This document shows, one piece after another, positions 8,490-16,241 of a DNA stretch of 64,000 bases (positions are counted from its first letter, which is position 1; each line of letters opens with the position of its first letter). A model generated the notes under the pieces. The model was not told the origin of the DNA. It made no database searches and saw only the letters and a program-made list of their open reading frames with translations. This DNA is from Bradyrhizobium guangxiense (GTDB taxonomy: Bacteria > Pseudomonadota > Alphaproteobacteria > Rhizobiales > Xanthobacteraceae), in assembly GCF_004114915.1 (NCBI RefSeq), contig NZ_CP022219.1:2076501-2140500 (forward strand), read 5' to 3'. A program made the position numbers and the translations under genes.

Positions 8490-8562
8490 TAGACCAAAAG
8501 GCTATAGGCTCCGGCTATGGGCGCGATTGACGGTCCGTGGAACCAAGACTACCCTTGGTCTA
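8490..8562. promoter_or_regulatory. Inverted repeats upstream of the torD-fdh genes (putative operator)
   Basis: ACCAAG at 8542-8547 and CTTGGT at 8554-8559 form a symmetric site with a 6-base spacer. A second, wider pair, TAGACCAA at 8490-8497 and TTGGTCTA at 8555-8562, shares its right arm. The region sits between DUF3306 and the chaperone gene and about 60 bases before the latter, so it may be the operator of a promoter for the structural formate dehydrogenase genes. The bound regulator is unknown. Confidence 0.4.
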
Positions 8563-8619
8563 GTGCTTTGTAAGAACTGACAATAATCAGCAGACGGGAC
8601 TCTTGGATGGGAGGTCCAC

Positions 8620-9396
8620 GTGCGTGATGATGGGCTTGAGCGCGCGATCGATGCCGCAGGCGGCATCGCTCAGCTTGCGCGCAAAATAGGCATCAGTCAG
8701 CCTTCCGTCTCGACATGGACCCGTGTGCCTGCACAACGGGTGATTGCAGTCGAAAGCGCTACCGGAGTTCCTCGCAACGACCTGCGGCCCGATCTCTACG
8801 AACAGGCCGTGCCCGCACGGCCCATCGACCCCGTCGATGCAGCGCGCGGGCAGGAATATGCGTTGCTGGCGACGTTGCTGTGTGCGCCGCCGTCGAAACG
8901 GTTGATCGAGCAGCTTGCGGCATTGACTGGTGACGCAACGCCGCTCGGACACGCGCATGCCGCGCTGGCCGACGCCGCCGCGATCGCGGTTCCAAGTCAG
9001 GTGGAGCGGGAATATTTCGATCTGTTTGTGGGGCTCGGCCGCGGCGAATTGCTTCCCTACGCGTCCTACTATCTCACCGGGTTTCTCAACGAACGGCCGC
9101 TGTCGCGCCTGCGCACAGACATGGCTGCGCTCGGCATCGAGCGGATTGCCAATAATTCCGAGCCCGAGGATCACGCTGCGATCCTGTGCGAGATCATGTC
9201 TGGCCTTGCCGATGGTTGCCTGGATGCCTCGCCCGAGGCTCAGCGTGCCTTCTTCGACAAGCACGTGTCGCCCTGGATGGGGCGGCTCTTCGCCGACATG
9301 GAGAGCGCAGATCATGCGCGTTTTTATCGGGCGGTTGGTGCGCTCGGCCGCACCTTCATCGAGATCGAGACGGAAGCGTTCACATTCGCCAATTGA
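8620..9396 (+). CDS. TorD-family molybdoenzyme chaperone with N-terminal HTH domain
   Basis: A 258-residue protein from GTG after GGGAGG. Residues 1-65 form a helix-turn-helix of YdaS/Cro type (IDAAGGIAQLARKIGISQPSVSTW, with IAQLARKIGI-SQPSVSTW as the turn and recognition helices, then RVIAVESATGVPRNDLRPDLY). Residues 85-258 are a TorD/DmsD-type all-helical chaperone (YFDLFVGLGRGELLPYASYYLTG is the family core; also ADGCLDASPEAQRAFFDKHVSPW). TorD proteins hold the Tat-exported molybdoenzyme until cofactor is inserted. The HTH suggests that the chaperone may also sense enzyme load and control transcription, which is inference. It stands directly before the Tat peptide gene and the alpha subunit. 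Confidence 0.88.
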   Translation: MRDDGLERAIDAAGGIAQLARKIGISQPSVSTWTRVPAQRVIAVESATGVPRNDLRPDLYEQAVPARPIDPVDAARGQEYALLATLLCAPPSKRLIEQLAALTGDATPLGHAHAALADAAAIAVPSQVEREYFDLFVGLGRGELLPYASYYLTGFLNERPLSRLRTDMAALGIERIANNSEPEDHAAILCEIMSGLADGCLDASPEAQRAFFDKHVSPWMGRLFADMESADHARFYRAVGALGRTFIEIETEAFTFAN

Positions 9397-9425
9397 TCGA
9401 CGGACGTCGGTCCGGGAGAGACGCG

Positions 9426-9635
9426 ATGAGTGAAGAGACGAAAGCAAAGGTCAGGCGCCGCGACTTCCTTCGCCAGGTCGGTATCGGCACCGTCGGTGCA
9501 GGCGCGACGCTTGCGACGCCGTTGGTCGGCTCCGCGCAGGCGGACAGTGAGAACAACGATGAGAAGCGCAAGGCGCGCTACAAGGAATCCGATCACGTGA
9601 AGGCATACTACCGCGTCAACCGTTATCCGGCCTGA
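9426..9635 (+). CDS. Formate dehydrogenase region Tat-signal protein
   Basis: A 69-residue protein with a twin-arginine signal (VRRRDFLRQVGIGTVGAG) and a short mature part ending YKESDHVKAYYRVNRYPA. It fits the small Tat-target family that precedes formate dehydrogenase alpha genes. ATG at 9426 is preceded by a GGGAGAG-like site; the open frame extends upstream but the Tat motif fixes the start. It has no cofactor motif and may serve as an assembly or anchoring factor in the periplasm. It is 14 bases before the alpha-subunit start. Confidence 0.82.
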   Translation: MSEETKAKVRRRDFLRQVGIGTVGAGATLATPLVGSAQADSENNDEKRKARYKESDHVKAYYRVNRYPA

Positions 9636-9649
9636 GAGGGAGGCTGCCC

Positions 9650-12592
9650 GTGCTTATCAAGCGAACACACCAGCGTTCCGATCACCGCGGTTCCGTCGCC
9701 GAATCCCTTGCGGCGCAGGGCGGGGGACTTGATCGTCGCACCTTCCTGCGGAGGTCGGGCCTGGCCGGCGGCGCTCTCGCCGCGCTGGGGACCATGCCGA
9801 TCGGCAGTGTACGCAAGGCTGAAGCGGCCGTTGCCGGCCCGCTTGCCGCCGGTGCCGTTGTCAAGAAGAGCATCTGCACGCATTGTGCGGTGGGCTGCAC
9901 GGTCACCGCGGAAGTCCTCCGCGGAGTCTGGATCGGGCAGGAGCCGAGCTGGGATTCCCCGATCAACCGCGGCTCGCATTGCGCCAAGGGCGCTTCGGTC
10001 CGCGAGCTCGTGCACAGCGATCGCCGTCTGCGCTATCCGATGAAACTCGTGAACGGGCAATGGACGCGCGTGTCGTGGGACACGGCGGTGAACGAGATCG
10101 GCGACAAGCTGCTCCAGGTTCGCGAGAAGTCGGGCAGCGATTCGGTCTATTGGCTCGGCTCGGCCAAGATGACCAACGAGGGCTCCTACCTGTTCCGCAA
10201 GCTCGGCGCCTTCTGGGGGACCAACAACACCGACCATCAGGCCCGCATCTGCCACTCCACCACCGTCACCGGCGTCGCCAACACCTGGGGCTATGGGGCG
10301 ATGACGAACAGCATCAACGATATGCGCAACTCCAAGACGATGCTGTTCATCGGCAGCAACGCAGCGGAAGCGCATCCCGTCAGCATGCAGCACCTGCTCG
10401 AATCCAAGGAACTCAACAAGGCGAACTTCATCGTCTTCGATCCGCGCCTGACCCGTACCGCGGCCCATGCCACCGACTATGTCCGCATCCGCCCGGGCAC
10501 GGACATTCCCGTGCTCTACGGAATGATGTGGCACATCCTGAAGAATGGCTGGGAAGACAAGGAGTTCATCGCGCAGCGCGTCTATGGCTTCGACGATTTG
10601 CGCAAGGAAGTCGAGAAATGGAATCCGCAGGAGGTCGAACGCGTAACCGGCGTGCCCGCAGCTCAGCTCGAACGCGTTGCCAAGATGTTTGCCACGCAAA
10701 AGCCGGCGACCATCATCTGGTGCATGGGCCAGACCCAGCACACGGTCGGCACCGCCAATGTGCGGGCGAGCTGCATCGCCCTGCTGATGACCGGCAACAT
10801 CGGAAAGTCCGGCGCTGGCGCCAACATCTTGCGCGGCCATGACAACGTGCAGGGCGCGACCGATGTCGGTCTCGATATCGTGACTCTGCCGTTCTACTAC
10901 GGCCTCGCGGAGGGCGCCTGGAAGCACTGGTCGCGAGTTTGGGAGGTGGATTACGACTATCTGGTCTCCCGCTTCGACGAGAAGAAGCAGATGGAGACGC
11001 CAGGCATCCCGCTGACGCGCTGGTTCGATGCCGCGCTGTTGCCGAAGGCGGATGTCGCACAGAAGGACAACGTCAAGGCCGTTTTCGTCCAAGGCCACGC
11101 CAGCAACAGCATCACCCGCATTCCGGAATCGATGAAGGGTCTGAAAGCGCTGGATTTGCTGGTGATCGCGGATCCGCACCCGACGACCTGGGCGGCTCTG
11201 GCAGTGGAGGCGGGACGAAAAGACGGCGTCTACATCCTGCCCGTAGCAACGCAGTTCGAGTGCACGGGGTCGCGCGTCGCCTCCAATCGTTCGATGCAGT
11301 GGGGCGAGCAGATCGTCAAGCCGATCTTCGAATCCAAGGACGATCTCGAGATCATCTATCTGATGGCGAAGAAGTTCGGCTTCGCCGACAAGATGTTCAA
11401 GAACATCAAGGTCGAGAACAATCTTCCCGTCGCCGAGGACGTGCTTCGCGAGATCAACCGTGGAAGCTGGTCGACCGGTTATTGCGGGCAGTCGCCCGAG
11501 CGGATCAAGGCGCACATGAAGAACCAGAACAAGTTCGATCTGGTGACGATGCGCGCGCCCAAGGACGATCCGGAAGTCGGCGGCGACTATTACGGTCTGC
11601 CGTGGCCGTGCTGGGGCTCGCCGGAGGTGAAGCATCCGGGATCCCCGTTGCTCTACAACAACAATCTGCATGTGATGGACGGCGGCGGCGCGTTCCGGCC
11701 CCGGTTCGGCATCGAACGCGAGGAAAAGCTGCCGGACGGCACGACCCGGAAAGTCAGCCTGCTTGCCGACAAGTCCTTTTCCAAGGGCTCGGAGATCGAG
11801 GACGGCTACCCCGAGTTCACGCTGGCGAGCCTGAAGAAGCTCGGTTGGGACAAGGATCTCACCGAGGCCGAAATGGCAACCATCCAGAGGGTCAATCCGG
11901 CCAATCCGGATGCAGTCTCCTGGGCGACGGATCTCTCGGGCGGCATCCAGCGAGTCGCGCTGAAGCACGGCTGCGTGCCCTTCGGCAACGGCAAGGCGCG
12001 CATGAATGCGTTCGGTCTGCCCGATCCAATTCCGGTGCACCGCGAACCGATCTATACGCCGCGCGTCGACCTCGTCGAAAAATATCCGACCCTGCCGGAC
12101 GCCAGGCAGTTCCGTCTGCCCAATATCGGCTTCTCGGTGCAGAAGGCCGCGGTCGAGAAGGGGATCGCGAAGCAGTTTCCGCTCATTCTCTCCTCGGGCC
12201 GGCTGGTGGAGTATGAGGGCGGAGGCGAGGAGACGCGCACCAACCCGTGGCTTGCCGAATTGCAGCAGGACATGTTCATCGAGATCAGTCCGGCCGACGC
12301 CGCCGATCGCGGCATCAAGGATGGCGGCTGGGTCTGGGTGAGCGGCGCCGAGAACAACTCGCGGGCCAGGATGAAGGCGCTCGTGACCGAACGGGTCGGC
12401 AAGGGCATTGCCTGGATGCCGTTCCATTTCGGTGGCTGGCTCGGCGGCGCCGATCTGCGCAAGAACTATCCGGCCGGCACCGATCCGATCGTGCTGGGCG
12501 AGAGCGCCAACACGATCACGAGCTACGGCTACGATCCCGCAACGGGCATGCAGGAGCCGAAGGTCACGCTTTGTCAGATCGTCGCGGCTTGA
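9650..12592 (+). CDS. fdhA: Membrane-associated formate dehydrogenase, molybdenum-containing alpha subunit
   Basis: A 980-residue molybdopterin oxidoreductase that oxidises formate to CO2. A Tat signal (DRRTFLRRSGLAGGALAAL) shows export to the periplasm in folded form. An N-terminal [4Fe-4S] motif follows (CTHCAVGCTV and a fourth Cys in SHCAKG). The metal-ligand position is Cys201 in ARICHSTTV, where enzymes such as E. coli FdnG have selenocysteine; His202 is the conserved neighbour. The C-terminal molybdopterin-dinucleotide-binding domain is present (LILSSGRLVEYEGGGEETRTN region, then VWVSG). GTG at 9650 follows GGGAGG. With the beta and gamma subunits it should pass electrons to quinone. 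Length and order fit the family. Confidence 0.95.
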   Translation: MLIKRTHQRSDHRGSVAESLAAQGGGLDRRTFLRRSGLAGGALAALGTMPIGSVRKAEAAVAGPLAAGAVVKKSICTHCAVGCTVTAEVLRGVWIGQEPSWDSPINRGSHCAKGASVRELVHSDRRLRYPMKLVNGQWTRVSWDTAVNEIGDKLLQVREKSGSDSVYWLGSAKMTNEGSYLFRKLGAFWGTNNTDHQARICHSTTVTGVANTWGYGAMTNSINDMRNSKTMLFIGSNAAEAHPVSMQHLLESKELNKANFIVFDPRLTRTAAHATDYVRIRPGTDIPVLYGMMWHILKNGWEDKEFIAQRVYGFDDLRKEVEKWNPQEVERVTGVPAAQLERVAKMFATQKPATIIWCMGQTQHTVGTANVRASCIALLMTGNIGKSGAGANILRGHDNVQGATDVGLDIVTLPFYYGLAEGAWKHWSRVWEVDYDYLVSRFDEKKQMETPGIPLTRWFDAALLPKADVAQKDNVKAVFVQGHASNSITRIPESMKGLKALDLLVIADPHPTTWAALAVEAGRKDGVYILPVATQFECTGSRVASNRSMQWGEQIVKPIFESKDDLEIIYLMAKKFGFADKMFKNIKVENNLPVAEDVLREINRGSWSTGYCGQSPERIKAHMKNQNKFDLVTMRAPKDDPEVGGDYYGLPWPCWGSPEVKHPGSPLLYNNNLHVMDGGGAFRPRFGIEREEKLPDGTTRKVSLLADKSFSKGSEIEDGYPEFTLASLKKLGWDKDLTEAEMATIQRVNPANPDAVSWATDLSGGIQRVALKHGCVPFGNGKARMNAFGLPDPIPVHREPIYTPRVDLVEKYPTLPDARQFRLPNIGFSVQKAAVEKGIAKQFPLILSSGRLVEYEGGGEETRTNPWLAELQQDMFIEISPADAADRGIKDGGWVWVSGAENNSRARMKALVTERVGKGIAWMPFHFGGWLGGADLRKNYPAGTDPIVLGESANTITSYGYDPATGMQEPKVTLCQIVAA

Positions 12593-12605
12593 GGGAGCAA
12601 CGAAC

Positions 12606-13202
12606 ATGGCTCGGATGAAATTTCTCTGCGACGCTGACCGCTGCATCGAATGCAACGCTTGCGTCACCGCTTGCAAGAACGAGCACGAGGTACCCTGGGG
12701 CATCAATCGTCGCCGCGTCGTCACCATCAACGACGGCAAGCCGGGCGAGCGCTCGATCTCGATGGCCTGCATGCATTGCACCGACGCGCCTTGCGCGGCG
12801 GTGTGCCCGGTGAACTGCTTCTATACCACTGCGGATGCCGTGGTGCTGCACTCCAAGGACCTGTGCATCGGTTGCGGCTATTGCTTCTACGCCTGTCCGT
12901 TCGGCGCGCCGCAATACCCGAAGGTCGGCAATTTCGGCTCGCGCGGCAAGATGGACAAATGCACCTATTGCGCCGGTGGTCCCGAAGCTGACGGCAGCAA
13001 GGAGGAGTACGAGAAATACGGCGCGAATCGGTTGGCCGAAGGCAAGCTGCCGCTCTGCGCGGAAATGTGCTCGACCAAGTCGTTGCTTGCGGGCGACGGC
13101 GAGATCATCGCTCAGATCTACAAGGAGCGTGTCATGAAGCGCGGCTACGGCTCGGGCGCATGGGGCTGGAAGACCGCCTATCGCGAGACGATCGAGTCCT
13201 GA
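12606..13202 (+). CDS. fdhB: Formate dehydrogenase beta subunit, four [4Fe-4S] clusters
   Basis: A 198-residue electron-transfer subunit. Cysteine groups are CIECNACVTACKN, CMHCTDAPCAAVCPV, CIGCGYCFYACPFGAP and CTYC with LCAEMC, the pattern for four [4Fe-4S] clusters in the FdnH/HybA-like family. It lacks the C-terminal transmembrane anchor of E. coli FdnH (about 290 residues) and has no signal peptide, so it probably crosses the membrane bound to the Tat-exported alpha subunit. ATG at 12606 follows GAGGGAGC; the gap to the alpha gene is 13 bases. Confidence 0.94.
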   Translation: MARMKFLCDADRCIECNACVTACKNEHEVPWGINRRRVVTINDGKPGERSISMACMHCTDAPCAAVCPVNCFYTTADAVVLHSKDLCIGCGYCFYACPFGAPQYPKVGNFGSRGKMDKCTYCAGGPEADGSKEEYEKYGANRLAEGKLPLCAEMCSTKSLLAGDGEIIAQIYKERVMKRGYGSGAWGWKTAYRETIES

Positions 13203-13241
13203 CGCGGCAACAGAAGGGCGCGCAATACCGGGGAGGACGTG

Positions 13242-14243
13242 ATGGCGTCATTAGGAAGGTTCATTCGCCTGGCTGTCGGCTTTTGCACGCTGCTTCTCGT
13301 GGTGATGGCGGCGCCCGCGACTGCCCAGCAGGTCAATCCGACGGCAAGCTCGGTGAGGGAGCAGCAGCTTCTCCAGGAGCTGAACCGGATCCAGGGGCGC
13401 GTCAGCATCCCGGATCAGCGGTCCGGCGTGCTCGAGCAGCCACAGGGGCGGGAATGGCGGGAATTCCGCAATGTGACGCTGCGTTGGATCGGCGGCATTG
13501 CCATCCTCGGCATGGTCGCCCTGATCATGATCTTCTATCTGACCCGCGGCATGGTTCGGCTCGAAAGCGGCCGATCGGGCCGCACCATCGTTCGCTTCAA
13601 CGGTTTCGAGCGCTTTGTGCACTGGATGACGGCAACCTGCTTCGTCATCCTGGCGATCTCCGGCCTCAACATCACCTTCGGCCGGCCGCTGCTTTTGCCG
13701 CTGATCGGCTTCGAGGCCTTCTCCGAATGGTCGCAATGGGCGAAATACGCCCATAATTATCTGAGCTTCCCGTTCACGCTTGGGGTCGTCCTGATCTTCC
13801 TGATGTGGATCGGCGGTAACATTCCCAGCAAGGTGGATATCGAATGGGCGAAGCGCGGCGGCGGCCTGATTGGACATGACCATCCGCCGGCCTACCGCTT
13901 CAATGGCGGCCAGAAAATGATCTACTGGATCGTCGTGATCGGCGGTGGGCTCGTCGCGACGAGCGGTTATGCGCTGATGTTCCCATTCTACGGCACGGGA
14001 ATCGAAGGCATGCAAATGGCGCAGATCGTCCACTCCATCGTCGCGGTTTTGTTCATCGCGGCGATGATCGCGCACATCTATATCGGCACGATCGGAATGG
14101 AAGGTGCATTCGAGGCCATGGGCTCGGGCGAGGTCGACGTGAACTGGGCCCGCGAGCACCATAGCCTCTGGCTCGACAAGCAGAAGGCACGAACCGGTCC
14201 AAACGATGGACAGTCTCAACCTGCGACCGCGGCGGCCGAGTAA
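13242..14243 (+). CDS. fdhI: Formate dehydrogenase gamma subunit, cytochrome b556 type
   Basis: A 333-residue integral membrane diheme cytochrome of the FdnI/FdoI family that passes electrons from the beta subunit to quinone. An N-terminal signal-like segment (residues 5-27) is followed by a periplasmic linker (about 30-75) and then by four or five membrane helices. Probable haem ligands are His in ERFVHWMTA, KYAHNYLSF, QIVHSIVAV and MIAHIYIGT. It is longer than E. coli FdnI (about 217 residues) because of the extra N-terminal helix and linker. ATG at 13242 has better spacing from GGGGAGG than the GTG just before it. It closes the fdh operon. Confidence 0.92.
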   Translation: MASLGRFIRLAVGFCTLLLVVMAAPATAQQVNPTASSVREQQLLQELNRIQGRVSIPDQRSGVLEQPQGREWREFRNVTLRWIGGIAILGMVALIMIFYLTRGMVRLESGRSGRTIVRFNGFERFVHWMTATCFVILAISGLNITFGRPLLLPLIGFEAFSEWSQWAKYAHNYLSFPFTLGVVLIFLMWIGGNIPSKVDIEWAKRGGGLIGHDHPPAYRFNGGQKMIYWIVVIGGGLVATSGYALMFPFYGTGIEGMQMAQIVHSIVAVLFIAAMIAHIYIGTIGMEGAFEAMGSGEVDVNWAREHHSLWLDKQKARTGPNDGQSQPATAAAE

Positions 14244-14273
14244 CGCGAAGAGCCCGAAAGAGGACGGTCCGCT

Positions 14274-14477
14274 CTATGGTGCCGCTTCTTTCGTAAACAA
14301 GACCGAGCGATCCTGCATCTGTTGTTCAGGAAGCTTGTTGGCCTGACCTGTCTGCAGTTCCTGGATGGACGGCATGCCGCTTCGACCGTCATGGAACAGT
14401 CCATGCGATCTGAGCACGCCGGTGGCTGCACCAGCGAGAAGCAAGGTTGCAATGAGCGAGAGCATGAGGCGTTTCAT
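14274..14477 (-). CDS. Small exported protein opposite the fdh operon
   Basis: A 67-residue product beginning MKRLMLSLIATLLLAGAATG, a signal peptide or anchor, and followed by a polar part (SMPSIQELQTG-like segment GMPSIQELQTGQANKLPEQQ). ATG at 14477 is preceded by GGAG. The longer upstream frame lacks a ribosome binding site. It converges on the gamma-subunit gene with 30 bases between stops. No family is recognised; similar small exported proteins occur in rhizobia. Confidence 0.6.
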   Translation of the reverse strand: MKRLMLSLIATLLLAGAATGVLRSHGLFHDGRSGMPSIQELQTGQANKLPEQQMQDRSVLFTKEAAP

Positions 14478-14594
14478 GCGTATCTCCGTCTGCCATGCCC
14501 ATCCGACACCATGGATACAACCAGATTGCCTCACGCGATGTGTGCCACCTCACAGTCGACGGTTCCGAGGTCGTCTAAAGCATGATCCGGAAAG

Positions 14595-15962
14595 GTGCGA
14601 AGCATTAAGGTGATTGGGAAACGCGCCGACAGTCCTGGCGCGGAGCCCGCCTCATCCGATGGCAAGAATATCCGATGTGTGGTAGGGGGATCTCACCTGG
14701 ATGAATCCGTCCACGATGAGGAAGGGTGTTCAAGCTTGCAAGTCGCCGCCTTCCCGTCCGACCGAGCTGAAGAGATCCTCGTGTCGGCTTCCAGGCTCTT
14801 TGCCCGCCATAGCTATGCGAATGTGACGATGGAACAGGTGGCAGCGTCGGTTCGATCGGTGCCGGGAGCGCTGTACCACTACTTCCGCGACAAGGAAGAC
14901 CTGATCTTTCACTGCTACCTGCGCGGCCTTGCCATCTACAGGCATGAAATCGAGACCGCGGCCGAGCCCGGGATCGACGGGCTCGAAATCGTCAGGCGCT
15001 TCGTACGAGCCCGGCTGCGGCCTGAAGGCCAGCGCATGATCCTATTCTCCGACATCGATGCACTGGCTGCGTCCTACAGCAACGACGTGCACGCCAGGCG
15101 CTGGCAGAATGCCGCTCTGCTCGCCGACATTCTGAAGCGCGGCGTTGCCGACGGCTCGATAGCCTGCGAGGAGCCGCTGCTTACGGCCGTCGCCCTCATT
15201 TCCATCCTGGATTGGGTTCCGTTCTGGTTCTCCGACCGCGACTACTATTCGCGCCAGCAGGCGATTGATGCCATCGATGACATCATCACGCATGGAGTCT
15301 ATCGGCGTGAAATTGCCTTGCCGGACATGCCCGAAGCGCCGAGCCTGGCGCCGTTTCTCCAGTCCCGCTCGAAATTGAACAAGCGCGCCGCGAAGCTGGA
15401 CAGGATGCTCTCGATTGCCTCTGACAGTTTCAACCGAAGGGGCGCGTCCGGCACGTCGCTCGAGAGCATCGCGGGGGAGGCAGGCATGACGCGGGCCGGC
15501 ATCTACTATCATTTCCGCGAGAAGGAACGCCTCTTGCTGGCCTGCTTGCGAAGAGGTCTGGCCGGTGAGATCGGCATTCGAGAGTATTTGCAGGACTTCG
15601 GCCTCGGCGCGTTCGACTACATCGTTCAGAGAGTGCGGCTGCTATTGATGCTGCACGATACTCCTTGCGGCCCCAAGGCGACCTACCACAACATCAATTA
15701 TCTCAACGACGTCGACCGCAAGCACTATGTCGGACAGGTGCTTGCAACGATCCGGCAGGACCAGAGAAATCATCAGCGCTGGATCGACGCGGGATACTTC
15801 CGCAGCGTCGACACTTACTTCGCGGAACGCGTTCTGACTGGAATGGGACACTGGTACCCGATCTGGTTCAGGGGCGAGCGGAGCTGGTCTCCGATGCAGA
15901 TTGCCGATCATTTTTCGCGGCTATTCCTCGCGGGGCTCAAGCCCCGTCGCTGGGTGGTATAA
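14595..15962 (+). CDS. Tandem TetR/AcrR-family regulator (two TetR units in one protein)
   Basis: A 455-residue protein with two complete TetR-type DNA-binding domains: residues 55-105 (EEILVSASRLFARHSYANVTMEQVAASV, core VTMEQVAASVRSVPGALYHYF) and about 260-320 (TSLESIAGEAGMTRAGIYYHF), each followed by an all-helical ligand domain. The two halves look like an internal duplication; each half is of normal TetR length. Such a monomer could act as a built-in dimer. It precedes the ABC importer operon and is its likely regulator. The start is uncertain: GTG at 14595 gives a 50-residue leader; later GTG or TTG codons near 14,676 and 14,735 are alternatives. Confidence 0.8.
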   Translation: MRSIKVIGKRADSPGAEPASSDGKNIRCVVGGSHLDESVHDEEGCSSLQVAAFPSDRAEEILVSASRLFARHSYANVTMEQVAASVRSVPGALYHYFRDKEDLIFHCYLRGLAIYRHEIETAAEPGIDGLEIVRRFVRARLRPEGQRMILFSDIDALAASYSNDVHARRWQNAALLADILKRGVADGSIACEEPLLTAVALISILDWVPFWFSDRDYYSRQQAIDAIDDIITHGVYRREIALPDMPEAPSLAPFLQSRSKLNKRAAKLDRMLSIASDSFNRRGASGTSLESIAGEAGMTRAGIYYHFREKERLLLACLRRGLAGEIGIREYLQDFGLGAFDYIVQRVRLLLMLHDTPCGPKATYHNINYLNDVDRKHYVGQVLATIRQDQRNHQRWIDAGYFRSVDTYFAERVLTGMGHWYPIWFRGERSWSPMQIADHFSRLFLAGLKPRRWVV

Positions 15963-16124
15963 AGCAACCAATCCGAGGGCCCTGGTCGCGATCTTCATCC
16001 TTCTCCTGTTTGGGCCTCATGTCTGCCGCAGATCGAGCGCGGCTCTTGGTCTCAAAAAGTTGCCTGTGAATTCAATATTCCGGGCGGCGCGCGGCAATCT
16101 TCATGCTTATGTTGCAATTATTTC

Positions 16125-16153
16125 TTGCACCAAAACTTTACACAGTATTCAAT
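16125..16153 (+). promoter_or_regulatory. Possible promoter of the ABC importer operon
   Basis: The 279-base AT-rich gap between the TetR gene and the binding-protein gene has no gene. TTGCAC at 16125-16130 and TTCAAT at 16148-16153, 17 bases apart, resemble -35 and -10 elements. The match is modest and is given only as a candidate. Confidence 0.25.
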
Positions 16154-16241
16154 GTTGGAGTAGCGAAAGGTGACGCGATCGACGTTGTGAGTCAGCTTCG
16201 ATCGCCAAGGAACAAGAACATACAAACGGGAGAAGCCAGGG

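Noticed and set aside
9623..12781. 1,052-codon open frame opposite the formate dehydrogenase alpha subunit
   Set aside because: It is antisense to an unmistakable molybdoenzyme gene. High GC content and biased third positions make such shadows long; the amino-acid composition is rich in Arg, His and Asp without any domain.
14581..14588. ATGATCCG, part of the 20-bp island repeat, inside the insert
   Set aside because: Only eight bases match, which is expected by chance in this length of sequence.
15963..16241. Possible tRNA or attachment site in the AT-rich gap
   Set aside because: No cloverleaf or tRNA-like sequence could be formed, and no copy of the 20-bp repeat is present.
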